A stretch of DNA of 64,000 nt from Strongyloides papillosus. Its lineage: Eukaryota; Nematoda; Chromadorea; Rhabditida; Strongyloididae. Of the stretch, positions 35,582 to 45,565 are shown in pieces. Position numbers and translations under genes: made by a program. Under the pieces are notes generated by a model that was not told the DNA's origin, made no database searches, and saw nothing but the letters and a program-made list of their open reading frames with translations. Each line of letters begins with the position of its first letter. The first letter of the stretch is position 1. Where the stretch lies: assembly GCA_005656395.1 (NCBI GenBank), contig SRSI01000069.1, positions 124,001 to 188,000 on the forward strand, given 5' to 3'.

Positions 35582-36637
35582 TTAGTATCCTATAGTTGTT
35601 TGTGCCTCATCGGAAGTGTAGAACATCTCAGTTGATGGGGTCTCAGATGGATCATAGTATGGTTGAGGTGTTGGAGTTTCAGGAACATTATAGTCCACTC
35701 CAGTTATTGTGGTCCCATATTGATCATAGTATGGTTGGGGTGTTGGAGTTTCAGTAACATCATAGTCCACTCCATTTATCGTGGTCCCATATTGATCGTA
35801 GTATGATTGGGGTGGTGGACCCACAGTTGTACTAAAGTCCATTCTATCTCTCAATTCCATGGTTAACCTTCTAAAATATTCCTCCACTAACTTTTTTTCC
35901 AATTCCATTAACATTTTCCTTATGCGATCCTCCAATATCTCAATTTCTTTAGCTAGTAATTTATTTTTTTTATAAATACTATTGGGATAAGGTTTTCTAA
36001 AATCATTTTTAAAGAATTTTAGAATATTACCAAGAATTTTTTTCAAAAAATCTTCACCATTCCATCTTGATTTACGTTCATCCCAATCTTTCATTTCTTT
36101 TCCTGGTATGGAATTTTCATTAAAAGACATTGTTGCTATATTCTTCGTATTGAAGTCATATCCTTCTCCAGACATTGGCTTGCGATTTACCCTTACTTTC
36201 TTACCCTGAGCAATAAATTTTTCAACTTCAGCTAATCTTCGGACTAAGAAATCTTCACCATTCCATTGTGGTTTAATATCAACAATTTTTTTTTGTTTAA
36301 TTAATTTATCAAAATTTTGAGAAAGGTATGGTAGTAATTTCTTTTCATTTTCATTAATCAAATATTTTATCATATCTAGATTCTTGAGTATCCTTTCCAC
36401 AACCATAGATTTCTTCGCTTCATACTCATTATTATCTCCCATTACAAGAGGTTGATTAGAAAATTCACTCAATCCTTCCAACTGCTCTAAAAATTTAACC
36501 ATTTCCGGATCTTTATTTGTAGTATCAATCCCTTTTAAAACATCCTTGATTACATTCCTCGTTGGGTTTATGGTTGAATGAGAGAAAGTAATAACGTTAA
36601 GTAGAAGAAGCAGAGAAATTAAGAGCTTATCCATCAT
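35582..36637 (-). CDS. Secreted PQWNG-cluster family protein 5, with Tyr-rich repeats
   Basis: 351 residues. Signal peptide and pro-region as in protein 4 (NQPLVMGDNNEYEAKKSMV, LLPYLSQNFDK). Two signature motifs: PQWNGEDFLVRRLAEV and a variant RWNGEDFLKKILGNI, each followed by a short amphipathic helix. The C-terminus adds two and a half ~25-residue tandem repeats with the core PQPYYDQYGTT and VDY, rich in Tyr, Thr and Pro. The repeat tail is absent from the other members. Single exon on the minus strand, 530 bp from protein 4. Confidence 0.8.
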   Translation of the reverse strand: MMDKLLISLLLLLNVITFSHSTINPTRNVIKDVLKGIDTTNKDPEMVKFLEQLEGLSEFSNQPLVMGDNNEYEAKKSMVVERILKNLDMIKYLINENEKKLLPYLSQNFDKLIKQKKIVDIKPQWNGEDFLVRRLAEVEKFIAQGKKVRVNRKPMSGEGYDFNTKNIATMSFNENSIPGKEMKDWDERKSRWNGEDFLKKILGNILKFFKNDFRKPYPNSIYKKNKLLAKEIEILEDRIRKMLMELEKKLVEEYFRRLTMELRDRMDFSTTVGPPPQSYYDQYGTTINGVDYDVTETPTPQPYYDQYGTTITGVDYNVPETPTPQPYYDPSETPSTEMFYTSDEAQTTIGY

Positions 36638-37140
36638 ATTTTCAAATTGAAAATCAATTCAAAAAATATGTTAAAAACAATTTTTTTTCATATTATATAA
36701 AATAATTTGTTGTAAAAATCATCATGATAAATTCAGTTTATTTAAATTTCAAATATGAAAAATAAATTAATTAAATTAAAATTTATGTTTTTGAGAATTA
36801 TTAATGCTGCATAATATTTTGTTAAATTGCTAAAAAAATACTTTTTTGCACTGAAAAGTAATATAATCATAAAAATTACGAAATAATAATTATTTAATGA
36901 TCGTTAATTTATTTGTTTTCTATACAAAATGTCATTGTGAAATGTTTAAAAAAATTAACTTAAATATAAGATTAAATTTCTGAATAATTTAAATTTATTT
37001 TTTACAATGCACTTTTTCCTCACTATTTTTCATATTAGTTAATTCTACAATCGTTATGGTTATATAATGAGAGATTGAGAAAGTCTTCAGTATATTTTCT
37101 TATTGGATCAAAAGTGATTGTTTTACATTTTATTAGGTTT
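36638..37140. promoter_or_regulatory. Upstream region of family protein 5, MDK type
   Basis: Similar to 35051-35160 next to the ATG; one GATA site TGATAA at 36725-36730. The far half is the 3' flank of protein 6. Confidence 0.45.
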
Positions 37141-37623
37141 TTAGTTAGCCTTGGTATCTGCTACATATTCTTTTGGAATTTTGGAAATTTTTTCTAGAAT
37201 TTTTGTTAAAGCTTTTTTCCAGAATATATCACCATTCCATTGTGGTTCAGCATCTGGGTATACTTTTTCAACATCATCTAAAGCTCTGAGCCAGAAAATA
37301 TCACCATTCCATTGTGGTTCTACTGGTGGATGACCTTTTTGACTTTTTTCTAAAAGATTAAGCCAGAAAATATCACCGTTCCACTGTGGTTTGTTAGCTT
37401 CAACATTTTTTCCTAGTTTCTTCATTAATTGTTTCCAAAAAATTTCACCATTCCATTGTGGTACATTATCTGGAATAGTCAATTCAAGGTTTTTAGCAAG
37501 GTTTTTCCAAAAAATTTCACCATTCCATTGTGGTTCAGCATCTGCACTTCTTTTTGATCCTCCGAGTGAATAAGAAACATTAATAAAGGTAAGTAAGCAA
37601 AGGAAAGAAATTAGAAATTTCAT
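37141..37623 (-). CDS. Secreted five-repeat PQWNG(E/D)IFW protein
   Basis: 160 residues. Signal peptide MKFLISFLCLLTFINVSYSL, a short GGSKRSADAE linker with a KR site, then five head-to-tail units of 24-28 residues. Each unit starts with PQWNGEIFW or PQWNGDIFW and continues into an amphipathic stretch (KNLAKNLELTIPDN, KQLMKKLGKNVEANK, LNLLEKSQKGHPP and so on). The longer pro-region of its neighbours is absent. This layout of a fixed core repeated with variable spacers resembles a multi-copy peptide precursor or a repeat effector, but no regular dibasic sites separate the units. TATA box at 37661-37670. No family I know has this motif. Confidence 0.85.
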   Translation of the reverse strand: MKFLISFLCLLTFINVSYSLGGSKRSADAEPQWNGEIFWKNLAKNLELTIPDNVPQWNGEIFWKQLMKKLGKNVEANKPQWNGDIFWLNLLEKSQKGHPPVEPQWNGDIFWLRALDDVEKVYPDAEPQWNGDIFWKKALTKILEKISKIPKEYVADTKAN

Positions 37624-37980
37624 TCTGTTATTTTCAATATGATATTCAATTCAAAAAGACTTCTTATATACAAATTGTTTTACATTATACATGATAATTT
37701 ATTATAAAAATGATCTTAAACAATAAAATTATGTAAATGTAGAAATTTGTTGTTTTTTTATAACATATAGAAAAAGTTTATTATAAAGTCGGATTGATGT
37801 TTTGATTATATGATAATAAAATATTTACATTTTTATTTGAAAACTTATTATTTTTATACAGTCATTCATTAAAAATTTCTAAAAATATTCTTCTGAATTA
37901 ATTAGAGCAATTTTTTTATCAATCATAACATAAATAGTCATTTTTAGTGATTTATTTTATTAATAACAATTGTTTAAATT
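37624..37980 (-). promoter_or_regulatory. Shared upstream cassette of the five-repeat gene
   Basis: Aligns with 27935-28260, 30636-30970 and 45566-45920. TATA box TATATAAGAA at 37661-37670; one of the two GATA half-sites is kept (TGATAA, 37692-37697). Confidence 0.65.
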
Positions 37981-38007
37981 ATAATTTAAAAATAGTTTCT
38001 AAAAATG

Positions 38008-38960
38008 TACAGAAAAAAAGACAAATTTTGACAGTTCCACATAAAATGCAAATAAAAATGTCCCACCCTTTAAAAAATTGAATTTTATTCAATTATTAAA
38101 AATATCAAGTGACAACAAAGATGTTTTCAACGACGCAGGCTACTATATTGTTGCATAAACTTTGTCTTTTTTTAACAAAAATAAACATTTTTGATATTTT
38201 GAATTTATGAAACTTTTATTATCACAATATTTTTTTTATAATTTATGTTCATTTTATAGTCTTATTTTTTTAACAGTATATTATGAAGGAAATTTTAAGA
38301 AGTCCATTTTGTGTAAAGTTGAAAGCGTTTCAGTTAAAATCATTCTTTTAAACAATCTATTAGTAGCAATAAGATTAGAAGTTTAAAAATTCCATAACAA
38401 CAATAATGAAAAGCACTAATTATTTAATCAGACAAAATAATATTAATTCAAAATATTATTTTAGTATTTACTTTTTTCTAGGTTAAAGTATTTAAAATTG
38501 ATTTTTCACCTTAAACAAAAATGCATAATTTTTTTATAACATTACAAAAGTTTAATTTTTAAAAATAATCTTGAATGATAGTATAAAAAGTTAAGTTAAC
38601 GGAAAAGTATAATTTCATAAAAAATAATATAATTTATAATAATTCAAACTATCAAAACATACTAAAAAACTTTGTTCCGATATATTAACAATGCTTGTTA
38701 TATAATCTTTTGTAATTTTACAAAAAATTAAAATATAGCCTTGTATTTTAAGAAGTACTATAGAAAACATCTTAAGTTTTAAAATAAGAATAATATAAGA
38801 GAAAAATAGAAATTTATTTTGTTAATTGGATAATTGTCTCTTTAATTTTTATGTACAGAATAATTGCGATAAAATTAGTCGCAAATCAGGAAATTAGAAT
38901 TTTGTTAGATGGACAAATTTATTCCATTTTATGCAAACTTGTGCCCATTTTTATACGTAT
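38008..38960 (-). mobile_element. Non-autonomous TIR DNA element, copy 3 (inverted)
   Basis: About 953 bp, aligning in reverse complement with 8800-9745 from end to end. The left end (TACAGAAAAAAAGACAAATT) matches the right end of copy 1 and the right end (TGTGCCCATTTTTATACGTA) its left end. Shared internal blocks include GTGACAACAAAGATGTTTT and AATAATTGCGATAAAAT. No transposase. Confidence 0.75.
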
Positions 38961-39549
38961 TTCTAAATTCATTTCGAAAGATCAGCTTGAGAATATTAAT
39001 AGATTACATAAATATTAATTATTTTATATGAATGATTAGTACATAGATATTTTTACTTTTAATTAACAAGTGTAAAAAATAATTATGTATTTTGTCGACA
39101 TAAAACTATGTTTCATGAAAAAAGACTTTATTTAAAAAATTATATTCAATTTTTTTAATATAATATGTAAATTTAGATGTCTCATAAATTTTTTTGAATA
39201 GGATAACAATAATTAGTTTAAAATTCTTTTTAAACGTAAAGAATTCTAAACTGAATGGGTTGAAAGTTTAAATGAAACCAGAAGAAGTCTGAATATTTTA
39301 TGAAACTGTTTTTTTTAATAAAGAACACTTTGAAAATATAATAATGAAATTCTAGCAAAGGTATTCAATTTTATCTAACTAATTTAAAGATATATTGAAA
39401 TTTCCGCTTGATGGATACTTTTACCTACAAAAAATTTCCATATTATTTGACCACAAAAATGCATTTTAAAAAGAAATATGCAAATAAACGTCGCATAATA
39501 CATTATATAGAAAATAAAAAATTTTTTAATTTTCAAGTTTTTTTTTGAT
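38961..39549. other. Intergenic, upstream of the membrane protein
   Basis: AT-rich; nothing specific recognised. Confidence 0.4.
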
Positions 39550-41580
39550 ATGACAAAATTATTTTATATTCACCTGATATGTGTTATACATACATGTATT
39601 TTATTTGGACTGATAATATCTGATGACTCAACTACGTTATTTGATGTTGAAAATTTCCCTATAGAATATTTTCGCGGTTCAGATGACAATATTTACTATC
39701 GGAAACAAATTTTTGGTAAAAGACAAACTGGTAAGATTGAAATACCTGGTCTCAATGAAACAAAAAGTGTAATTGTATATGAAGTACATTTAACAAGAGA
39801 ATTTTTAACTGCAGATGATTATGACAATGATCTGAAAATATCAATAAAGAATATTCGTGGTAATTTTAATTTTACGACTCATCTCCAACCTAGAGAAGAT
39901 AATTATGGAGATCACTTAACGTGCAATTTATTTAAGTGCCACATAGGAATTTTATATGACTGTCCTATGCATATAGATCTCTGTTCAACACCTGATAAAA
40001 TTATAAATTTTCTTTACATTGGCTTCGTAAAATCGGATGAATATGATAATTTGATATTGAAACTCATTCCAAAAAGTAATACTAATAAAAACATATTTAG
40101 TATTGTTTTTTGTCCAGCAGAAAGATGGATACCAAAAGGTTCAAATTCTGAATTTATTGTTAGTAATGAAGATTATTTTTTTCCTTACAACACGGCTATG
40201 GATGATTATCGCATAAGACTCGTGTATTGCAACGGTACTGGTGTTAAAACATTTGTCAGTTGTGGTTATATTAAACAAAAGTTTATGCCGAACATTAATG
40301 TTGGTTATCAATGTGATGAATACAATAATGAGGAGGCTAATAGGGTTTATAATAGTGCTGAAAATACTACCATGGCTTATTTATCTTATAGAAAATTAAC
40401 CTGCAAGAATTATTCTGCCTATGACTCGTCTCCATATGTTGCTCATTTTCTACCACCTGGAAATAATTATGATAATGTTAATGATTTTAAAATTGGACGT
40501 CTTTTTAAATCCGCATTTCTTTATGCTGGTCACAGAGTTCAATATTTCGGTCGTCAAGAAATTATCGGAAAAGTCTCGGAATTCGAGAATTATATTGGAT
40601 ATGCAATCAATTTAGAGGGCAAATGCGAGGTACCAAATTTAAACGCAACACTGCGTTTAAAAATTAATCGCACTGTTCAAGGATTTGATAGTAAAATTCA
40701 CCCAAAATTTGAAAGAAGAGACACTTATACATTTTTCAGCAGAGAATTAAAAAATTCTTCAATTGGGTGCCATATAGTACTTGATGGAATAAAAGGATAT
40801 TCATTAAAACATTTTTATGAACTTCGTTATTCAACGTCATTGTTGATGTTTGATGAAACGACACAAAAATATATAGAAGTACGTGATGTTGGAAAATTGG
40901 TATCAAATAAAATGTATAAATGTACCTTAATTGTAAAGGGTAACAATTCTGAAGCCGAAAAACCAGATTATATAAAAGAAACAGAATTTATTATTAATAT
41001 AATTTACGAAAAAACTAATAAGTCTACTAGCTTTTATAACTCTACAGTTATCAAAATCTCTACTATCTCTAATGGTTCTACTAGTCCTAATAACTCTACA
41101 GTTACCAAAATCTCTACTATCTCTAATGGATCTACTATCTCTAATGGCTCTACTGGTTCTAATAACTCAATTGGCTCTGATAGCTCTAGTAAATCTAACA
41201 ACTCTGCGTCCTCTAATAATTCTATGATTTGGATCATTTTTGGAATCTCTTTAGTCATTACTATACTCATAATAATTGTACTTGTAATCTTAAAAAAATT
41301 GCAAGAAAAAAGAAAGAAATCTAATAAGGATCTCTCCATAAGTTCGTCTGCATCTAAAAAAACAGCTAGATCTTTAATTGCACTCCCAAAAGTACCTAAT
41401 GCTGAAATTATTAATAAAAAACCTGCTAGTAAAGGATCCAAGAATGTAGAAAAAATCATGAGTACTGATAATTTGAAAACAAAAAAAGAGGTGACCAATT
41501 CTAAGCAATCGGCTGAAAGTACTGACTCAAACTTAACAAACAATGCAAAAAATGCTAAAATTAGGATAGTGGCCAAATAA
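39550..41580 (+). CDS. Type I membrane protein, unknown nematode family (intact)
   Basis: 676 residues, single exon. Signal peptide (MTKLFYIHLICVIHTCILFGLII), a ~510-residue ectodomain with many cysteines and N-glycosylation sites, a Ser/Thr/Asn-rich stalk (about 497-558, ISTISNGST repeats), a TM helix (MIWIIFGISLVITILIIIVLVIL, about 559-581) and a ~95-residue Lys/Ser-rich cytoplasmic tail. It shares with the 14537 paralog the cores CPAERWIPKG, CGYIKQKFMPNINVGYQC, ATLRLKINRTVQGF, GCHIVLDGI and TSLLMFDETTQKYIEV. No Ig, EGF, lectin or LRR domain is recognisable. Likely a cell-surface receptor, adhesion or decoy protein; function unknown. The two copies lie on either side of the secreted-peptide cluster. 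Confidence 0.85.
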   Translation: MTKLFYIHLICVIHTCILFGLIISDDSTTLFDVENFPIEYFRGSDDNIYYRKQIFGKRQTGKIEIPGLNETKSVIVYEVHLTREFLTADDYDNDLKISIKNIRGNFNFTTHLQPREDNYGDHLTCNLFKCHIGILYDCPMHIDLCSTPDKIINFLYIGFVKSDEYDNLILKLIPKSNTNKNIFSIVFCPAERWIPKGSNSEFIVSNEDYFFPYNTAMDDYRIRLVYCNGTGVKTFVSCGYIKQKFMPNINVGYQCDEYNNEEANRVYNSAENTTMAYLSYRKLTCKNYSAYDSSPYVAHFLPPGNNYDNVNDFKIGRLFKSAFLYAGHRVQYFGRQEIIGKVSEFENYIGYAINLEGKCEVPNLNATLRLKINRTVQGFDSKIHPKFERRDTYTFFSRELKNSSIGCHIVLDGIKGYSLKHFYELRYSTSLLMFDETTQKYIEVRDVGKLVSNKMYKCTLIVKGNNSEAEKPDYIKETEFIINIIYEKTNKSTSFYNSTVIKISTISNGSTSPNNSTVTKISTISNGSTISNGSTGSNNSIGSDSSSKSNNSASSNNSMIWIIFGISLVITILIIIVLVILKKLQEKRKKSNKDLSISSSASKKTARSLIALPKVPNAEIINKKPASKGSKNVEKIMSTDNLKTKKEVTNSKQSAESTDSNLTNNAKNAKIRIVAK

Positions 41581-42925
41581 TCAGATCATAACAAGTTTAA
41601 TAATACAATAGATAGTGCTTCCAAATTATACTGATTTGAACATTTTATTAAATATTATAATATTTGTATTTTATTTTATTCTCTTCTTTACATTTAGTGA
41701 AATAAAATATGAAATAAAATTAATTTTTTGAATATAATATGAATAATTGTTATTTTTTTAATTGGAAAATTTTTAAAAGAGTGTAGTAGTAGAATAAGAT
41801 AATTGAATGAACTTTATGAAGAAACATTTAATATGCCTTTTGAAATAAGTTTGATTTTATTTATTCATTAAATACTCTTTTTTTATAAGTTAAAAAAGTT
41901 TTAACACTATCTATGATAAAAAAAAGTAAAAAATTAGTTTTGTTGTTAGCAGACGTTTGTTAAATTGATCAAAGTTAATGAATAAATAGTCAAAAGACGT
42001 GTTCTTATTTAATTTGAATAAGAAGATTACCTACAAATAACCATTGCAGAAATTTCATAAGATATTTTTCAGATAAACCCTTTTACAAACTCCTTACCCC
42101 GCAATTCGATTAGCTTCTTTCAAAATAGTAAAACAAAGTTCTTTTTAAATTGTTTGAAAGGTAAAGTCTCAATATTAAACAAATGCAATAGCGTAAATAA
42201 TAAATTCAAAAATCTAGATTTTTTGTCATGTTAATACACTTTTATAAAGGCATTTTAAATTTTGCAAAGTCGAAAGGAAGAAAATAAATTTCGATTACTA
42301 TATTATCATTTAACTTGTCATTATTAGACATGAAATCTGATCCTGGTCCACCTTCCTACAATTTTTAAGGATCGATTTCAAATTTTAGGGCCGGTTTTTT
42401 TACTATTTCAAATTATAAATTGTTGTCCTTTCAATTTAGCTACTAGAATTTAAACAATTTATTGCTTTTTAAAGATAATATATAAATTATATAATATAAC
42501 ATTGTTTTTTTATTAGAAAATTTGCTTTAATCTAAAGAAAATTAAGTTTTATTGTATGGATATATGTTAGAAGATAAAACTACGTTTTTGGCTTAACGGG
42601 TCGACTGGAATCGAATCAAATAAGTGACTCTAAACTGACCGATCTCGGGTATAATAATTTACCGACCCGCCCATGTCTAATTGTAGAGCAATTTTTCTAA
42701 ACTTAAATACGCATTAGTTTAAGCAGAAATGTATATTTCTATTTTCTTAGAAAAATTCTAATTCTTAGTTAATCTTTTGCTAAAATTCATTCATATTTTA
42801 ATTATAGAATTTAAATAGTTTTATTATAATAGCATTTTACAATCAGCATATTATAATTTCTAAAATTCATTTTTTTTTAAAAATGTGAATATTTCAAATA
42901 TTATTGCATTTTGCATTTCTGAAAA
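41581..42925. other. Gene-less spacer with a GC-rich patch
   Basis: No gene. A patch at 42595-42675 (AACGGGTCGACTGG ... CCGACCCGCCC) is much richer in GC than its surroundings; no tRNA fold found. Confidence 0.4.
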
Positions 42926-44500
42926 TTGGTATTCATACTATCGAAAATTTTACCAATTTTCATTATAGCTTATGTAATTACTTACTTTTCCTTAATATGC
43001 ATAAATTATTATTGTATTATTGCAACCTTTAAACTTATATTATTATTGGAACTTCTTCTTGTATTCTTAAATGCAAATCAGCAAATCTCTTCTACAAGAC
43101 AAAATTTCATTATTACCTACCATAAAACAATTATTCCAAAATGTAAGGTAATGCTTTTTTTAATAATATTCACAATCTCTTTAGGATATTATCTTGATTA
43201 GTTGACATCAGAAATTTTTGATGAAGGAGTATGATTGAGATGCTCATCGAAACTGGGGGAAAGCAATTTCAACATTCTGAAAATCTCAGTACATTAGAAA
43301 TCTAGATTGTGAAAAACTTTTAAGAGATGATAAAACATATATAAATGAAGCAGGAAAAACAAAGCATAAATATAAATTTGTTTCGTTTCCGATTCCTTCT
43401 TAGTAACTTGTAATGATATTCAAATGAGAGGATATTACCTTAATGAATCAATGTTTAAAGAAGAAGATGAATATCTTTTAGCATTTGCTATAAATGTTTT
43501 CCACGTGTGAAAAAAAAATATGATTTTAAACATTATACTTTAGGATTATTCAAAAATTAAACGAAATTTTTTACCTATGTATGGACAACAAAATCAGCTC
43601 TGTCAGGCAATTGGTGAAAAATCAATTTAATATTTTTTAGAAGGATGTTAGAAACTTAAATAAATTCTTTAAGGATGTTCTTGTTGTTGAAATAGAATTT
43701 CCAATGGACCGTAGTAGTGTTAACAGTATTTTAAATATTTATGAATGCATGGAATCATTAAATGATAAAAACTATAAGTATTTATTTCTTCTACAGGTAA
43801 ATTTTAGTACCTCACAATTTAACATCAATTATTTTTCTATAGAATGATGATGTACTCTTACAGACAGATCGTAGATTGGTTCAAATTATGATGCTTTACA
43901 ATGGATCTTTGGATATTGATTTTGGTAGTTTTTTTACAAGTCGGCCTGTTAACGTAATAAAAAATGTTTCATTCAAACACAAAGATTTAAACATTTTTAA
44001 AAAAGTTAATTGGTTTTTATTAGTAATTTTTCGTTTGTTTTTAATGTGACAAAAGACTATAAGATCCAAAAGTGGTGAACCCTAAATTTATGGTTTAAAA
44101 ATTATTTTTACCACCATCATTGCCAAAAGGAGCTGTTGACTACATAGTGAATGTACTTAATATATCGAAGCTAGTAAGAAACTTGAATTCTATCTACCAT
44201 ATACAGATGAAATTTTGTGGCCAACAATTATGATAAGTCCTGAACTCCAAGTTCCTGGATTGCAACATTATAAATGTAGTAAAAATAAGAAATTTTGTTA
44301 TTTCTAGTTTACACGAAAAGCATTATAAAGTAATAGTTATAAAGATTGCTCTTCAAAAAGTATAAGATATGGACTTTGTTTACTAGAAATTGAAGAATTA
44401 CATGACTTTAAATAATGGCCTCAATTTTTTGGTAACGAATATCGTTCTGACTTCAATTCTAGTGCTTTAACGTGTTAAAGTGAATATATATATGAAAAAA
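42926..44500 (+). pseudogene. GT14 (core-2/I-branching type) glycosyltransferase pseudogene
   Basis: A decayed gene of the nematode-expanded Branch/GT14 family (N-acetylglucosaminyltransferase-like, type II Golgi membrane protein). The N-terminal hydrophobic anchor is readable from 42926. Broken pieces follow (CNDIQMRGYYLNESM; EYLLAFAINVF), then a clear stretch at 43645-43930: RNLNKFFKDVLVVEIEFPMD and, across a 46 bp intron (43797-43842), YKYLFLLQNDDVLLQTDRRL, IMMLYNGSLDIDF. These match the family's core strand (xxLQNxDxxLKT..EMV.I....NGxxDI). Stops and shifts interrupt nearly every exon, so it is not translatable. Farther right, remains fade out by 44500. Confidence 0.65.
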
Positions 44501-44893
44501 ATTTTTGAATTTGATAAGAAGGTGGATAAGTCTATTTACATAAAAAACGCTATAATTAAGTATCAAAAATATAAAGATAATGCAACTGATTGTAATGATT
44601 TATGTAATATAGAATTTAAACAACACAAAAAACAATTTTAATTATAACAATATTGTAATCACAATATTGTAATGTTAAGTTTTTAAAATTACTTAAAACA
44701 TTCTATATTTTAGTATAAAAATCTAGATTAAAAAGTGTTAAGTGCAATTTTTTATTTTAAAAATTATCGTAAAAAATTGTTCATTGCAACTTTTTCAATG
44801 TATGTATAAAATACCATTAAGAATCGAAGAAAAATATAGTTTATTTAAAAACCATATTTTATGTAATTTAAATTCGTTTTTCAGTGTCTTTTT

Positions 44894-45565
44894 TCACCAC
44901 CATCTCGTCCCGGGTTGTATCATTGCAGGATCTTGGGTAACGGATTGAGAAGACTTAGGAGTATCAGTTGTAAGCTTTCTCTTTGGTACAACTTTAGTAG
45001 AGTTACCGCTTATTTTTGAATTTTTAGTTGTTCCTTTTTTGGTACTTGGGTTTCCAGTTTTTCCTTTTTTGGTAGTTGGATTTTTAGTTGTTATTTTCTT
45101 ATTGCTTGGTTTTTTAGTTGTTACTTTTTTGGTACTTGTGTCTTTAGTTGGTCCTTTTTTGGTACTTAAGTTTCTAATTGTTTCTTTTTTGGTACTTGGA
45201 TTTTTAGTTGTTATTTTCTCAGTGCTTGGTTTCTTAGTTGTTACTTTTCCGGTATCTGTGTTTTTAGTTGGTACTTTTTTGGTTTTTGTGTCTTTAGTTG
45301 GTACTTTTGTAGTACTTGGCTTTACAGTTGATCTTTTTCGGGAGATTTTCTTTTCCAAAAATTCTTCATATAACGATGCAGGTTTAGTATTTATAGATTT
45401 TCCTTCTTTTAACACAATTTTTGCTTGTTCATCGTCATCTCGAAGATCCTTTATTAAACCATAGTTTATTGAACTTACAGCATTTGAAGTTTTTTGTGAT
45501 CCTCCAAGTGAATAAGAAACATTGATAAAGCCAAGTAAGCAAAGGAAAGAAATAAAAAATTTCAT
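44894..45565 (-). CDS. Secreted Lys/Thr-repeat protein with the cluster's leader
   Basis: 223 residues. The signal peptide (MKFFISFLCLLGFINVSYSLGGS) is nearly identical to those of the genes at 27934, 30635 and 37623, but the mature part is different. A ~55-residue region is followed by a basic site (KKISRKRS) and about a dozen 9-10-residue units built from TTKxPSTKK. The composition (Thr, Lys, Ser, Pro) resembles a heavily O-glycosylated mucin-like or cationic repeat protein. The C-terminus ends in QDPAMIQPGTRWW. The repeat DNA is at about 45030-45330. TATA box at 45604-45613. Secreted; no PQWNG motif. Confidence 0.8.
   Translation of the reverse strand: MKFFISFLCLLGFINVSYSLGGSQKTSNAVSSINYGLIKDLRDDDEQAKIVLKEGKSINTKPASLYEEFLEKKISRKRSTVKPSTTKVPTKDTKTKKVPTKNTDTGKVTTKKPSTEKITTKNPSTKKETIRNLSTKKGPTKDTSTKKVTTKKPSNKKITTKNPTTKKGKTGNPSTKKGTTKNSKISGNSTKVVPKRKLTTDTPKSSQSVTQDPAMIQPGTRWW

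Noticed and set aside
37141..37623. CRISPR-like array suggested by regular ~75 bp repeats
   Set aside because: The repeats are in-frame protein units behind a signal peptide in a eukaryotic context.
41034..41576. 180-codon minus-strand frame opposite the membrane protein
   Set aside because: Leu/Glu-rich shadow of the Ser/Thr/Asn stalk and tail; no start context or domain.
45039..45464. Hydrophobic plus-strand frame opposite the Lys/Thr repeats
   Set aside because: Antisense of a repeat; the sense strand has the signal peptide and conserved promoter.
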